Below are positions 1 through 8,441 of a stretch of DNA of 36,954 bases, in pieces. Numbering within the stretch: position 1 is the stretch's first letter; the number at the start of each line of letters is the position of its first letter. Source of the stretch: a virus; IMG/VR virus record IMGVR_UViG_3300025132_000121, positions 1 through 36,954 of that record; one strand, written 5' to 3'. A model generated the notes under the pieces. It searched no databases. It was not told where the DNA came from and saw only the letters and a program-made list of their open reading frames with translations. A program made the translations under genes and the position numbers.

Positions 1-19
1 TCAAAAGAGGGAGGACAAC

Positions 20-481
20 ATGGCAATTCATAAGATCGATGGTGTTGATGCCGTAGACGGCGGATCACAGATTAGTTCATTTCCGAAGAAGTTCGTTACA
101 CTGTATGCGAATGCGGCTGTAACCAAGGGCGATTGGGTCAAGATTGACATCGGAAACGCCAAGAATGGCCGTGGCGCGTCCGTGATGACGACTGCTGCTG
201 GTTCTGTAAATCAAGCATTCGGTGTTGCGGTTGAGACTGTTGCGGCTGGCAACGACGTTAAGATTCAGACCGCTGGTCTGAACGAAGCTGCTTTGATGCT
301 CGCAAGCCAGACTGCCGGTACTGCTTTGATTTGTGACGGTGGCACTGCTGGTGCTGCCTCGACCTTTGGCGCTGACGAGGCTGCTGCTCCGTGTGGAGTC
401 TATGTTTCGAGCGATGGATCCACAGCTAGTGTCGCTGCTGCAACCAATCGCGTACTGATCATCGACCAAGGCTACTTCTAG
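20..481 (+). CDS. Small decoration-like virion protein (DUF2190-like)
   Basis: This 153-aa protein is rich in Ala, Gly, Thr and Val and has no charged helical regions, as expected of a beta-rich virion surface protein. The pattern VTKGDWVKID (about 35-44) followed by FGVAVETVAAGNDVKIQTAG (about 67-86) resembles the small DUF2190-type capsid decoration proteins, in which a value is held and an 'A-GxxVxVxTxG' strand follows; this is recognition by eye. The start is supported by GGGAGG 7 nt before the ATG. It is the first gene of the window and is followed by a hairpin terminator, so it probably ends the capsid operon, whose other genes lie left of the window. It could instead be another minor head protein. 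Confidence 0.6.
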   Translation: MAIHKIDGVDAVDGGSQISSFPKKFVTLYANAAVTKGDWVKIDIGNAKNGRGASVMTTAAGSVNQAFGVAVETVAAGNDVKIQTAGLNEAALMLASQTAGTALICDGGTAGAASTFGADEAAAPCGVYVSSDGSTASVAAATNRVLIIDQGYF

Positions 482-514
482 GCCATATTCGCTACCGGGC
501 TCCGGCCCATTCTC

Positions 515-555
515 GGCTGCTGGGGTATAATGCACCAGCAGCCGTTTTCTTTTTG
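515..555 (+). terminator. Rho-independent terminator after the decoration-like gene
   Basis: A perfect 9-bp stem (GGCTGCTGG at 515-523, CCAGCAGCC at 535-543) with an 11-nt loop is followed by GTTTTCTTTTTG. This is a classic intrinsic terminator for rightward transcription. The loop contains TATAAT at 526-531 (see findings). Confidence 0.85.
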
Positions 556-567
556 TAGGGGTACGTC

Positions 568-2340
568 GTGAACCTGAAAGAGCTCACCGAAGAAATCAAC
601 TCAGCACTCGACTACAACCCCGACTTGGAAGCATACAAGAGCCAAGTCGCGCGGGTTATCAACCGTCATTACCTGCAGTGCTCAAGCCAGTACAACTGGT
701 TGTTCCGACAAAAGCGCGTGCCCCTGACTCTCCGAGCTGACATCACCGGGGATGCGACCACCAACAAGCTCTCAGTGGGAAACGCTACCGACAGCTTCGA
801 TGCCAGCAACGTCATCAACTTTGAGGGCACAGCTGACACGCTTCCTACCTTCGAGATGTTGGGCAACCCTCTGATCATTCAGGACAACGACACGTACACG
901 ACCAGAGCGGGCATCTCGCATGGTGCAAGTGAGCGTGAGTTCACCATCACGGGCATCTTCGACTTGGGCACTGCGCTCGCAGACTATGGCGCCTCAGGTC
1001 GTTACGGTGGCACAGGTGACCCTGAGTGGCCTGACGGGTATCAGCCTGGTGACCACTCCGGTATCATTCTGGACCGTCCGATCATTGACCCCAGTACAGA
1101 TGACGGATCATCCCTGACAACGAAAGACTACTACACAGACTGGAAGATTGAGTTCCGTCAGTACTACCTGCCTGCAGACTGTGTGGAAGTACTGGGGATT
1201 GTAGACCGTGGCCTGAAGACCCCAGTGCATACGCAGTCCAGCTCGTCCATCACGACGTCTGTGAACACAGCTCCAGACCGTGGACGGCTCATATTTATCG
1301 ACGCCGCTAAGGAAGAGCACCTCTATCTAGACCGCGACAGTACCGGAGACCCGGTCATCGGCATCGAGGGCATGCCCAAGAATCTGACACCGCCGATGGT
1401 TCCGCCGCAGTTGGAAGCGATTGCTCGAGACATTGACGATACAGATTTGAAGGAAAGTCGATTGAAGGGTGGTGACACCTATGAGTATTGCTACACCTTC
1501 GTGTATGCAGGCATCGAGTCAGCACCGTCTCCAATTTCAAGTATTACTCTGCCTACAACCTCTACCTACTTCGCAATGGACATCGGCAGCGAAGCGGTTG
1601 AGGGTGATTTCCGTAGAGATGGCACCTTCGGTCGAACTGAAACCACTATTACAGAGCGTGGAAGCACGCCTACGAGTGCTGACATCAAGCGCCGCATGAC
1701 GGGTCGAATCAAGCGTTTCTATCGGCGTAAGGTCCAAGCACCTGGTGACAAGGTGAGTCTGCAGTGGCAGGGATACCAGAGATGGCTGCACATCGGCGAC
1801 CACTTCACCGATGGGTCGGTGTTGGACATCGGACGCAAGCAGTCGGTGTTCGCTAGTCCTGCTGGAGCTACTCGAGAGGAGTTTCCAGACGATTTCGCAT
1901 CGGGTCGGCCAGTTCTCGGTTGGCCACAAGCCGAGTTTCTTGAGCTCGGGTACTGGACCTACCACGACGGAGAGCTCGCAAAGCTGAAGGTACTGGATGA
2001 ATCCGGTCCCCGTCAGACTATGAGAGTGTACCGTCCGCCGAGTCAAGACATGGATGTAGAGATTCGGTACTTGGCACGACCAAAGAGGCTTGTGGCGGAC
2101 TCTGACGTGCCTGAGTGGCCGGTTCAGTATCATCACCTACTGGTGTACATGGCACTGGCAGACATCTGCTTGCAGCACGGCATGAATAGTCAGTCTCAGC
2201 TGTATGAGCGGAAGTCCATAGAGCTCTTGGACAGGATGAAGCAAAAGTACTTGAGCCGGACGAACAGGAAGTACATCCGTCGAGGTTTCGACCGAGTTGT
2301 GTTTGCGGGTGAGCGGTTCGGCGTACCAACAAAGGTGTAG
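568..2340 (+). CDS. Putative head-tail adaptor (neck) protein
   Basis: This 590-aa protein starts at GTG, with TAGGGG upstream, directly after the terminator. The N-terminus (LKELTEEINSALDYNPDL, about 2-20) and the helical C-terminus (about 520-575: PVQYHHLLVYMALADICLQH, then ELLDRMKQKYL) match the general pattern of phage head-tail adaptor proteins that plug onto the portal and carry a two-helix end. Between them is a large beta-rich insertion. Around 305-390 it includes a segment with EYCYTFVYAGIESAPSP and a run of Arg-rich strands (GRIKRFYRRKV), similar in style to a segment of the next gene. It lies 3 nt before the nozzle-like gene, which fits a connector function. The family is inferred from position and pattern; length is greater than typical small adaptors. 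Confidence 0.6.
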   Translation: MNLKELTEEINSALDYNPDLEAYKSQVARVINRHYLQCSSQYNWLFRQKRVPLTLRADITGDATTNKLSVGNATDSFDASNVINFEGTADTLPTFEMLGNPLIIQDNDTYTTRAGISHGASEREFTITGIFDLGTALADYGASGRYGGTGDPEWPDGYQPGDHSGIILDRPIIDPSTDDGSSLTTKDYYTDWKIEFRQYYLPADCVEVLGIVDRGLKTPVHTQSSSSITTSVNTAPDRGRLIFIDAAKEEHLYLDRDSTGDPVIGIEGMPKNLTPPMVPPQLEAIARDIDDTDLKESRLKGGDTYEYCYTFVYAGIESAPSPISSITLPTTSTYFAMDIGSEAVEGDFRRDGTFGRTETTITERGSTPTSADIKRRMTGRIKRFYRRKVQAPGDKVSLQWQGYQRWLHIGDHFTDGSVLDIGRKQSVFASPAGATREEFPDDFASGRPVLGWPQAEFLELGYWTYHDGELAKLKVLDESGPRQTMRVYRPPSQDMDVEIRYLARPKRLVADSDVPEWPVQYHHLLVYMALADICLQHGMNSQSQLYERKSIELLDRMKQKYLSRTNRKYIRRGFDRVVFAGERFGVPTKV

Positions 2341-2343
2341 TCA

Positions 2344-4950
2344 ATGAACACTCAAACCCTTCAAGTCTTCAGCCTTCGCGGCATGGACGAACGCTGGCTT
2401 CCGGAGCCTCAGGATGCGTTGTACATCCAAGACATGACTTGGACTCCGAACGATTCTTGGCGAACATCTGGAGGATTCCTCCAGGTTTATCAGCCAGACA
2501 TCCTCTCTCTCATTGAAACCACAACAACGAAGATCGACATTGAAGAGACTGGCGGTAATCAACAGGGAACACTGAAAGACCCTGAAACTGAAGCCGTGAC
2601 CACCGTCATTACAACGACAGTCACCACCGATGTCGGAATGTTGGGCGACGATACGTTTGGGACCATCAACTCGATTCACTGGTTCGCTCAACACAACGGA
2701 GCTCGTCAGTGGTTGATTTTTGAAGAAGTGAACGCTGAGTTCAATAAAAATACAGAGAAGATTGAACCCTCTAATAAGGTGACCCTGAAAGCATTCTATG
2801 GGTCGATCGCCAAAGGCTTTGCGGACTCACCACTGAGTAACAAGCCTACGATTGACCTTAAGCAGTACGTACTGAATGAGAGCTCAACGAGCATCACAAA
2901 TATCAATGATCGAGTCCGCACAGATCTTTCAGTCAGGACACAGTCTCAATCTTACGGCGGTCGAATTTATCTCGTCAACGGATCCGATGAACCTCTTGTC
3001 TTCGACGGTGAGGTGTGCGAGCGAGCTGGGTTCGCTGACAAGCCACCTTCTCCTACCGGAAATGCTGCTGATTTTCGTTCTTCAACCACCGTTCCCATCG
3101 CTGTTGGTGACTGGGACGACAATGTAGAAATCATAGACGATCTTGAGCCGTTTTTAGGGTCAGCGTTCGAAGGTTTCACAGTTCCCGCCTACTACGCTTC
3201 TAAGGTCAATGGTGTTGGATTTTATTCACTGCACAAAAACCTACCATACTGGGGGCTAGGTTCTTTCAGTGACGCCACCATCGGTGCTGGCTCATACAGG
3301 TTCAGAGGCGCTGGGATTGAGCCACGGAACGATGCAGACTTCGACAATGCCATAATGTTGAGAGCGAACTACTACGGCAAGGAGCAGCTCGACACAAGAA
3401 AGTGTGGATTCCAGTACAAAGTGACCTACGTAAACGAGCGTGGTCAAGAATCCGAAGCGTCTGCTACCAGTAGTTTGATGACCGTTTACAACGGTCGTGG
3501 GGGCGGAAAAAAGAGAACTCTACACGGCAAATGCATGGTGTCCCTCAACATTCCCATCGGACCAAAAGAGTGTGTAGCTAGAAGAATCTATAGAACTAGA
3601 AACGTGTACGATTCAAATGGAAACTTGTACACCAAGGGTGACCAAAGGTCGTTCTACTTTCTTAAAGAAATCACTGACAACATGACGACTCAGTTTGTCG
3701 ATGGACACCCAGACACAGCATTGGGTGCGCTTCTCGACGAGGACGGGCTTGGTAACTTCCCCAGCAAGACTAAGTTTCTCGCAGTCTTCAAGAACACGAT
3801 GTTTGCTGGAGGGTCCGATTTAAATGAGATCAGGTACTCAGCCCCGTTGTTTCCTGAGGTTTTTCCGAGGAGCAACGTATTGGTCATTGGTGATGATGAC
3901 GGCGGTCAGATTACTGGAATGAGGACCACAAGAGATGCTCTGATTGTCTTTAAGACTCGAGGCATCTACCTCATCAAGGGTGACCCCCTGAACGGCTTTC
4001 ATGCGAAGACACTCAACAAAGATGTAGGCTGCATAGCACCGGATACGATTGCTGAGCTGCCAGGTCTTGGTATAGCCTTCCTTTCCGAGAGATCGGTGTA
4101 TCTGCTTGAGGGGGCTCTTGAAAATACAGGGAGCATCACGGGTGTAGTGAACATCGGTGGAGAGATTCCTAACCAGCTTGAGCGTGTCAACACCGCAGCT
4201 GCGATTCGCGCGTCAGGGCTGGTGTATCAGAGAGACAAAGAGTACTGGCTCTCACTGGCTATCGATGGCTCCGACAAAAACAACTACTGCCTGATCTACC
4301 ATTACGAGGTGGGTTCTTGGAGCGTCAGGAAGGATTTCCCAATCGACTGCATGGTCGCGTCTAAAGACCACAGAGGGTACCTTTTTATCGGCAGTAACGA
4401 CACTCAGAACGATTCTCGAGCAGGAATCTTGGTGTACACCAAGGGTGCTTCAACAAAGGGCTCTACGACTGTTACAAGGGACGCTGACACTTTCGATGTC
4501 GAGACTAGCGTTCCAATACCGATTCAGTCTATCTACGAAACCGTGTCGAACGACTACGAGAGTGTGTTCAGTAACTTTAGGCCAGCTCACGTCATGGCTT
4601 ATGCAGTCGGATACGGCGACAACGGATTGACGGTCAACACTCGTGTCAACAGGTCGATTGACCAAGTCAGAAGCACCCAGCAGGTAGCCGAGCAGCAAGA
4701 CCCCAACGAAGTATACCCAGTGTACGGATCGGCTAAGTTTGATGTGGACCGATGGACATCATACCGGCCCACGGTGATTCGCTACGACGTATCGACAACG
4801 CATAAAGGTCCCGTCAGAGAGCTCTCCGTCTCGTTTGCAAGCGCGGTCAACAACAAGATTGAGATCATCGGATATGACTTAGAAGCCAAGTACGGCGAAC
4901 AGCGGAACATCAAGCCGCTCAACAAGGCGCTGCGACCAAGCGGGAGATGA
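2344..4950 (+). CDS. Tail nozzle / tail tubular-like structural protein
   Basis: This 868-aa protein opens with LRGMDERWLPEPQDALYIQD and a WRTSGGF segment, an opening seen in large phage tail-tube or nozzle proteins that form a propeller-like shell. The centre (about 475-590) holds a recognisable block: NTMFAGGSDLNEIRYSAP, FPEVFPRSNVLVIGDDDG, a 'DALIVFKTRGIYLIKGD' strand pair, then DVGCIAPDTI and GIAFLSERSVYLLEG. This block recurs in phage structural proteins annotated as tail nozzle or stopper. Around 365-425 it has a fibronectin-like segment (YKVTYVNERGQESEAS, then ARRIYRTRN) related in pattern to one in the preceding gene. Start is ATG 3 nt after the previous stop; its own stop lies in the start cassette of the next gene. 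Confidence 0.65.
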   Translation: MNTQTLQVFSLRGMDERWLPEPQDALYIQDMTWTPNDSWRTSGGFLQVYQPDILSLIETTTTKIDIEETGGNQQGTLKDPETEAVTTVITTTVTTDVGMLGDDTFGTINSIHWFAQHNGARQWLIFEEVNAEFNKNTEKIEPSNKVTLKAFYGSIAKGFADSPLSNKPTIDLKQYVLNESSTSITNINDRVRTDLSVRTQSQSYGGRIYLVNGSDEPLVFDGEVCERAGFADKPPSPTGNAADFRSSTTVPIAVGDWDDNVEIIDDLEPFLGSAFEGFTVPAYYASKVNGVGFYSLHKNLPYWGLGSFSDATIGAGSYRFRGAGIEPRNDADFDNAIMLRANYYGKEQLDTRKCGFQYKVTYVNERGQESEASATSSLMTVYNGRGGGKKRTLHGKCMVSLNIPIGPKECVARRIYRTRNVYDSNGNLYTKGDQRSFYFLKEITDNMTTQFVDGHPDTALGALLDEDGLGNFPSKTKFLAVFKNTMFAGGSDLNEIRYSAPLFPEVFPRSNVLVIGDDDGGQITGMRTTRDALIVFKTRGIYLIKGDPLNGFHAKTLNKDVGCIAPDTIAELPGLGIAFLSERSVYLLEGALENTGSITGVVNIGGEIPNQLERVNTAAAIRASGLVYQRDKEYWLSLAIDGSDKNNYCLIYHYEVGSWSVRKDFPIDCMVASKDHRGYLFIGSNDTQNDSRAGILVYTKGASTKGSTTVTRDADTFDVETSVPIPIQSIYETVSNDYESVFSNFRPAHVMAYAVGYGDNGLTVNTRVNRSIDQVRSTQQVAEQQDPNEVYPVYGSAKFDVDRWTSYRPTVIRYDVSTTHKGPVRELSVSFASAVNNKIEIIGYDLEAKYGEQRNIKPLNKALRPSGR

Positions 4951-4951
4951 C

Positions 4952-5896
4952 ATGGCCTGGAAGTACAAGCAAGAGCACGTAAAAGACGGGGACGTCGTTG
5001 AGCCATCAGAATGGCGAATCAACGTCAACGAAACTCTATCTGAAATCAATGGCTACTTGGACTCGGACAACATCGCGGAAGGTTCGATTGGTTCCGACCT
5101 GATTCGCAGAAAAACTTTTACTGACGTGTTTTCATCCTCGGTCAATCCGAATCGGTCGTACATTTTCAATCATGAAGGCTCTGGATGGCAAAGAAGAACC
5201 CTGAGTCACATCAGTAAAGATTACAAAGACTTAGGAATGGATCAGAACCCCAGTGAACACACCTCTAGATTCATAGTGGGAGAGGCCCCAGGTATAGATC
5301 CTACGGCATACGATGTAGTCCAAAACGACCAGCTACCTCACATTACCTTCACGCCAGACTCGGACGGTTTACTTATTTGTGAGTTTAACGGCTTTGTCTG
5401 GTGGTCCGGATACAGTACACATCCCGATTTTTTGAATCGTAATAAAAGCTATGACACTACGAGGTTCGACAACCTTCACACGTATGGATTTTTTGCTGAT
5501 CAGAAGAAGTACTTCAAGCACTACTCATCTTATGTGTTGTGTTCTCAGTGGAGATTAGTGGTCAACGGTCAAAGCGTTGCGGAGAGTGGTCCTCTCGGCA
5601 ATGAATACAGATCTCACCCAATCTATTTGTGTGGAGCTGCACCAATACTCAAGAATACTGAAACTCAAGTTCAACTAGAAGCTCAGTTTATTTGGTACTC
5701 GCGTGGCAAGGATCTTGCCATTCAAGCGTCGTCTTACGCTCCTTTGTTCATACACCCATACTCTACGGCATCTAAAGAGCCGGACAGCGACTACGCAAGC
5801 CACAAGGTCACAGACGAAAACTACAATACTCAGACGTACAGAAACGACTGCACACTTCAACATCCGTATCTCACAGCCATTTTTAGGAAGCGATAG
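4952..5896 (+). CDS. Tail/fibre structural protein, family member 1 of 3
   Basis: This 314-aa protein has an N-terminal module of about 50 residues: DGDVVEPSEWRINVNETLSE, then INGYLDSDNIAEGSIG. It reads as a short helix plus a 'leucine/asparagine' linker typical of phage proteins that attach a beta domain to the tail. The rest is rich in Tyr, Ser, Asn, Trp and His and looks beta-structured, with no recognised enzyme motif. The next gene shares the N-terminal plan (GDVVE...IN...L.DEID..NI.E). The start ATG follows CGGGAGATGAC, a cassette repeated before the third family member. Role as a tail appendage is inferred from neighbours. Confidence 0.55.
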   Translation: MAWKYKQEHVKDGDVVEPSEWRINVNETLSEINGYLDSDNIAEGSIGSDLIRRKTFTDVFSSSVNPNRSYIFNHEGSGWQRRTLSHISKDYKDLGMDQNPSEHTSRFIVGEAPGIDPTAYDVVQNDQLPHITFTPDSDGLLICEFNGFVWWSGYSTHPDFLNRNKSYDTTRFDNLHTYGFFADQKKYFKHYSSYVLCSQWRLVVNGQSVAESGPLGNEYRSHPIYLCGAAPILKNTETQVQLEAQFIWYSRGKDLAIQASSYAPLFIHPYSTASKEPDSDYASHKVTDENYNTQTYRNDCTLQHPYLTAIFRKR

Positions 5897-6861
5897 TGCC
5901 CAAAATCACACCACCAGAATTTGTAGAAGGCGATGTTGTTGAGAAGAGAGACATTACGGATCTCAGAGATTCAATCAACAGTAATCTGATTGACGAGATT
6001 GACGGCTCCAACATTCGTGAAGAGGGCTTGGACCGGAGGGTCTTCAAAGAGGGTTCGGTTGTACCTAAGTTCACGACGACACAAAGGTTGTACTCGTCAA
6101 AAATTCAACCCGTTGTTTGTAGTCAGAATTGGAGAATCGTATCTTATGCCACTGCCGACGACCTGAAGGGCAATAAAGACCACCCAACTCAAGCGGTATT
6201 ACCTATTCGATGGAACACGGAAACCGATACCCATTGTGTCATTCGGTTGTCCATGTATGTAGACAGTCAAACCTGCGACAGAAGGCCCATTCACGAAGCG
6301 CAAAACTACTGGGATTTCGGACTGCTTGTCGTTTCTCCTGGCGAGTCGAGGCCTTCTGGATTTCCAACGACTGGATTTGAGCAAATGGCCTCTTTCACCA
6401 AAAACTTCAGGGTGTCGCCGTTTCAAAGAGTGGGCTTGAACAATGCGTTCAATCGAGACCGAACTCAAGGCTATTTCACCAAGGGTCAGTCCAATGCGAT
6501 TCACAGAGCACTGGGCTTGTCCGGTGATTTCGATGAAGCCGATGTTGACAACCAGCGAAGACGAGTAGGCTCATCTGTACCTAGTAGTAATGTTTTTTCC
6601 TACCATGAGGAAACATACCCAAGAGGCGCTTGGTATCAGTACGCATTCGATCGAGCATCTAATTTCAACTCATCGTTTTCCATGACTTGTCATGCGACAA
6701 GCGAATTGAGTAGAGCTTCTGAACTCAATGCTAATTTCATGTGGCCGTTTTCAGGTACAGCGAAAATCTACGTAATGTACAGGTCTAATCTTGCAGGGGC
6801 CACACCTCCTACGCTTGATGTCCACAACCTGAATTTATCAGCTCAAATTTACCGGAGATGA
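5896..6861 (+). CDS. Tail/fibre structural protein, family member 2 of 3
   Basis: This 321-aa protein starts at GTG, overlapping the previous TAG by one base (TAGTG), with AGGAAG upstream; no ATG fits better. The N-terminus (FVEGDVVEKRDITDLRDSIN, then NLIDEIDGSNIREEG) mirrors the preceding protein in motif order and spacing, which argues for duplication of the attachment module. The body is Ser/Asn/Arg-rich, beta-like and contains no recognised catalytic motif. Its C-terminal half (about 225-320) has aromatic strands such as GAWYQYAFDRA and IYVMYRSNL, comparable in style to the neighbours. Overlapping starts imply translational coupling and fixed ratios of the three products. Confidence 0.55.
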   Translation: MPKITPPEFVEGDVVEKRDITDLRDSINSNLIDEIDGSNIREEGLDRRVFKEGSVVPKFTTTQRLYSSKIQPVVCSQNWRIVSYATADDLKGNKDHPTQAVLPIRWNTETDTHCVIRLSMYVDSQTCDRRPIHEAQNYWDFGLLVVSPGESRPSGFPTTGFEQMASFTKNFRVSPFQRVGLNNAFNRDRTQGYFTKGQSNAIHRALGLSGDFDEADVDNQRRRVGSSVPSSNVFSYHEETYPRGAWYQYAFDRASNFNSSFSMTCHATSELSRASELNANFMWPFSGTAKIYVMYRSNLAGATPPTLDVHNLNLSAQIYRR

Positions 6862-6862
6862 C

Positions 6863-7888
6863 ATGTCTATCAAGTGGCCAATAACGGACCTTACAGGCAG
6901 TAGTGTACTCAAGGCAGAGCACATTAACGATGGCTCGGATGCTCTGCAGAACTTCGTCAATGAAGGGATTGGAACTGATGAGCTCAAGTCCCCAGTTGAG
7001 TTTCTAGGCGGTCTTGATACAACGCCATACGATCAAAAAGGATGGCTTGAAAGCCGACAGGTGTACCGTCCTGAGTTTTATGGGTCTCCATCACCGCGAA
7101 TGATGGCCACGAGTGGTCAGACACACTTCCGAGAAGTTCAAAACGATTGGTCATCCGGAGTCGTTTTCAACACCGAACTTACTGGAGCAAGTCCAGTAGC
7201 AGTGCCGGATACGGCAACCCGCATCAAACTCAAGCACAAAGCAACCGTCAATATCATGGCCAGCTTTTACATGTTTGAAGTAGGTGGTGTGGCATTGGCT
7301 GCTACCGAAATTCCATTAGACAATGCCGCTCACTACAACCCTGCTGGGTATGGTGGATTCGCTGGATCAGATTTAGACAGAGACGCAGAGGACCAATTGC
7401 AACGAGGATACGAATCACTTCGAGCTGGTAACTGCAACTTGAGCATCAACGGTGCCATCATACCGAGTACAAAACGTCGAATCTATACGTCTACAGTAGG
7501 TCCTAAGAGTAATTTTTTTCAAGCTGAGTTGCCTGCAGCAGATATGTTTGCCTTGGATGGAATGGGAGCGGAATCAAAGAGAGTTTTGTATCAGCAGCGT
7601 GGGTTCTTATTTTTCCCTATGATTGGGAGACATCAGCACAATATTTTGCTTCAGACTACTTTAGAGCCAGGAGTTCATGATCTTGGTTTGGTTTTCACAG
7701 GCAGAGTGATTTCTGCTGCGCCAGGACCAGATTATGGACTGCTTGATTTCTTCTGGGCCAACAAACGGGGAGCTGAACAATACGATCGAGGCAGTGTTGA
7801 CGAGCGGCCTGCGTTCCCGAAAATAAAGAACATCTTCTTTTTGGCTCGTAACTTCATTGTGGACTGCTACTACGAGGACAACGTCTGA
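6863..7888 (+). CDS. Tail/fibre structural protein, family member 3 of 3
   Basis: This 341-aa protein follows the previous stop by one base, using CCGGAGATGACATG, which matches 12 nt of the cassette before the first family member. The N-terminus (SSVLKAEHINDGSDALQNFV, then NEGIGTDEL) keeps the plan of a short helix followed by an acidic 'x-D/E-I/L' linker but has diverged. The C-terminal part contains strands such as LEPGVHDLGLVFTGRVISA (about 275-293), the sort of 'amplitude plus symmetric strand' pattern of trimeric fibre or cap domains. No enzymatic motif was seen. It closes the connector/tail set; a 49-nt gap then precedes the internal protein genes. Confidence 0.55.
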   Translation: MSIKWPITDLTGSSVLKAEHINDGSDALQNFVNEGIGTDELKSPVEFLGGLDTTPYDQKGWLESRQVYRPEFYGSPSPRMMATSGQTHFREVQNDWSSGVVFNTELTGASPVAVPDTATRIKLKHKATVNIMASFYMFEVGGVALAATEIPLDNAAHYNPAGYGGFAGSDLDRDAEDQLQRGYESLRAGNCNLSINGAIIPSTKRRIYTSTVGPKSNFFQAELPAADMFALDGMGAESKRVLYQQRGFLFFPMIGRHQHNILLQTTLEPGVHDLGLVFTGRVISAAPGPDYGLLDFFWANKRGAEQYDRGSVDERPAFPKIKNIFFLARNFIVDCYYEDNV

Positions 7889-7937
7889 TTCCGGTTGTTC
7901 AGATAGGTCGGAAGTAGTACTTTAAGAAGGGTGAAAC

Positions 7938-8438
7938 ATGGCTGAAGAGTTCGAAAAATACCAGAAGGCAGCAGGCAAAGCAGGTGAAGCTGAGGGCCGT
8001 GCTGCAGGCCGTGCAGAGGGTGCTGCTAAGGGCTCTGCAATTGGTACCGGAGTCGGTACTGGCGCTGGAGCTGCTATCGGAGCGGCATTCGGAAATCCGA
8101 TATTGGGTGCAGCGATTGGCGGCTCTATCGGTGGAGCCATCGGTGGTCTCTTTGGTGGCAACAGAGAAGCGAAGCGTAGAGCTCGAAGAGAGAAAAGAAA
8201 GGCTAAAGAGAGGGCCGCTAAGCAGTTTCAGAAGGACTGGAAGTCTAAGAAGCGCAAGCAGGTAGCTGCTGAGCGTTCGGCCAGAGCCAGTGTCGAGCAG
8301 GCTAACTTGCAGTCTCAGCAAGCGAAGGCATTGTCGAGTGATGCTGTTCTGGCTTCGATGATGGACACCACTCCTCCTGTGACTTCGTCGAGAGGTAAGA
8401 CGCAGCTCGACAAGTTTGAAGATCTCAACTTTGGATAA
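7938..8438 (+). CDS. Glycine-zipper internal virion protein candidate
   Basis: This 166-aa protein has three zones. Residues 1-30 are Ala/Glu-rich helix. Residues about 32-76 form a glycine zipper with GxxxG spacing (for example GTGVGTGAGAAIGAAFG and AAIGGSIGGAIGGLFGG), able to insert into or line up in a membrane. Residues 77-130 are strongly basic (KRRARREKRKAKERAAK), followed by a helical Gln/Ala/Ser tail. Small glycine-zipper proteins next to large internal proteins recall the T7 gp14-type ejection proteins that form a pore in the cell envelope; this is an analogy, not a sequence match. GAAGGGTG sits 5 nt before the ATG. The next gene starts 3 nt downstream. Confidence 0.55.
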   Translation: MAEEFEKYQKAAGKAGEAEGRAAGRAEGAAKGSAIGTGVGTGAGAAIGAAFGNPILGAAIGGSIGGAIGGLFGGNREAKRRARREKRKAKERAAKQFQKDWKSKKRKQVAAERSARASVEQANLQSQQAKALSSDAVLASMMDTTPPVTSSRGKTQLDKFEDLNFG

Positions 8439-8441
8439 ATC

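Noticed and set aside
1537-2136. 199-aa - strand ORF inside the adaptor gene
   Set aside because: Antisense shadow with no motif and no SD.
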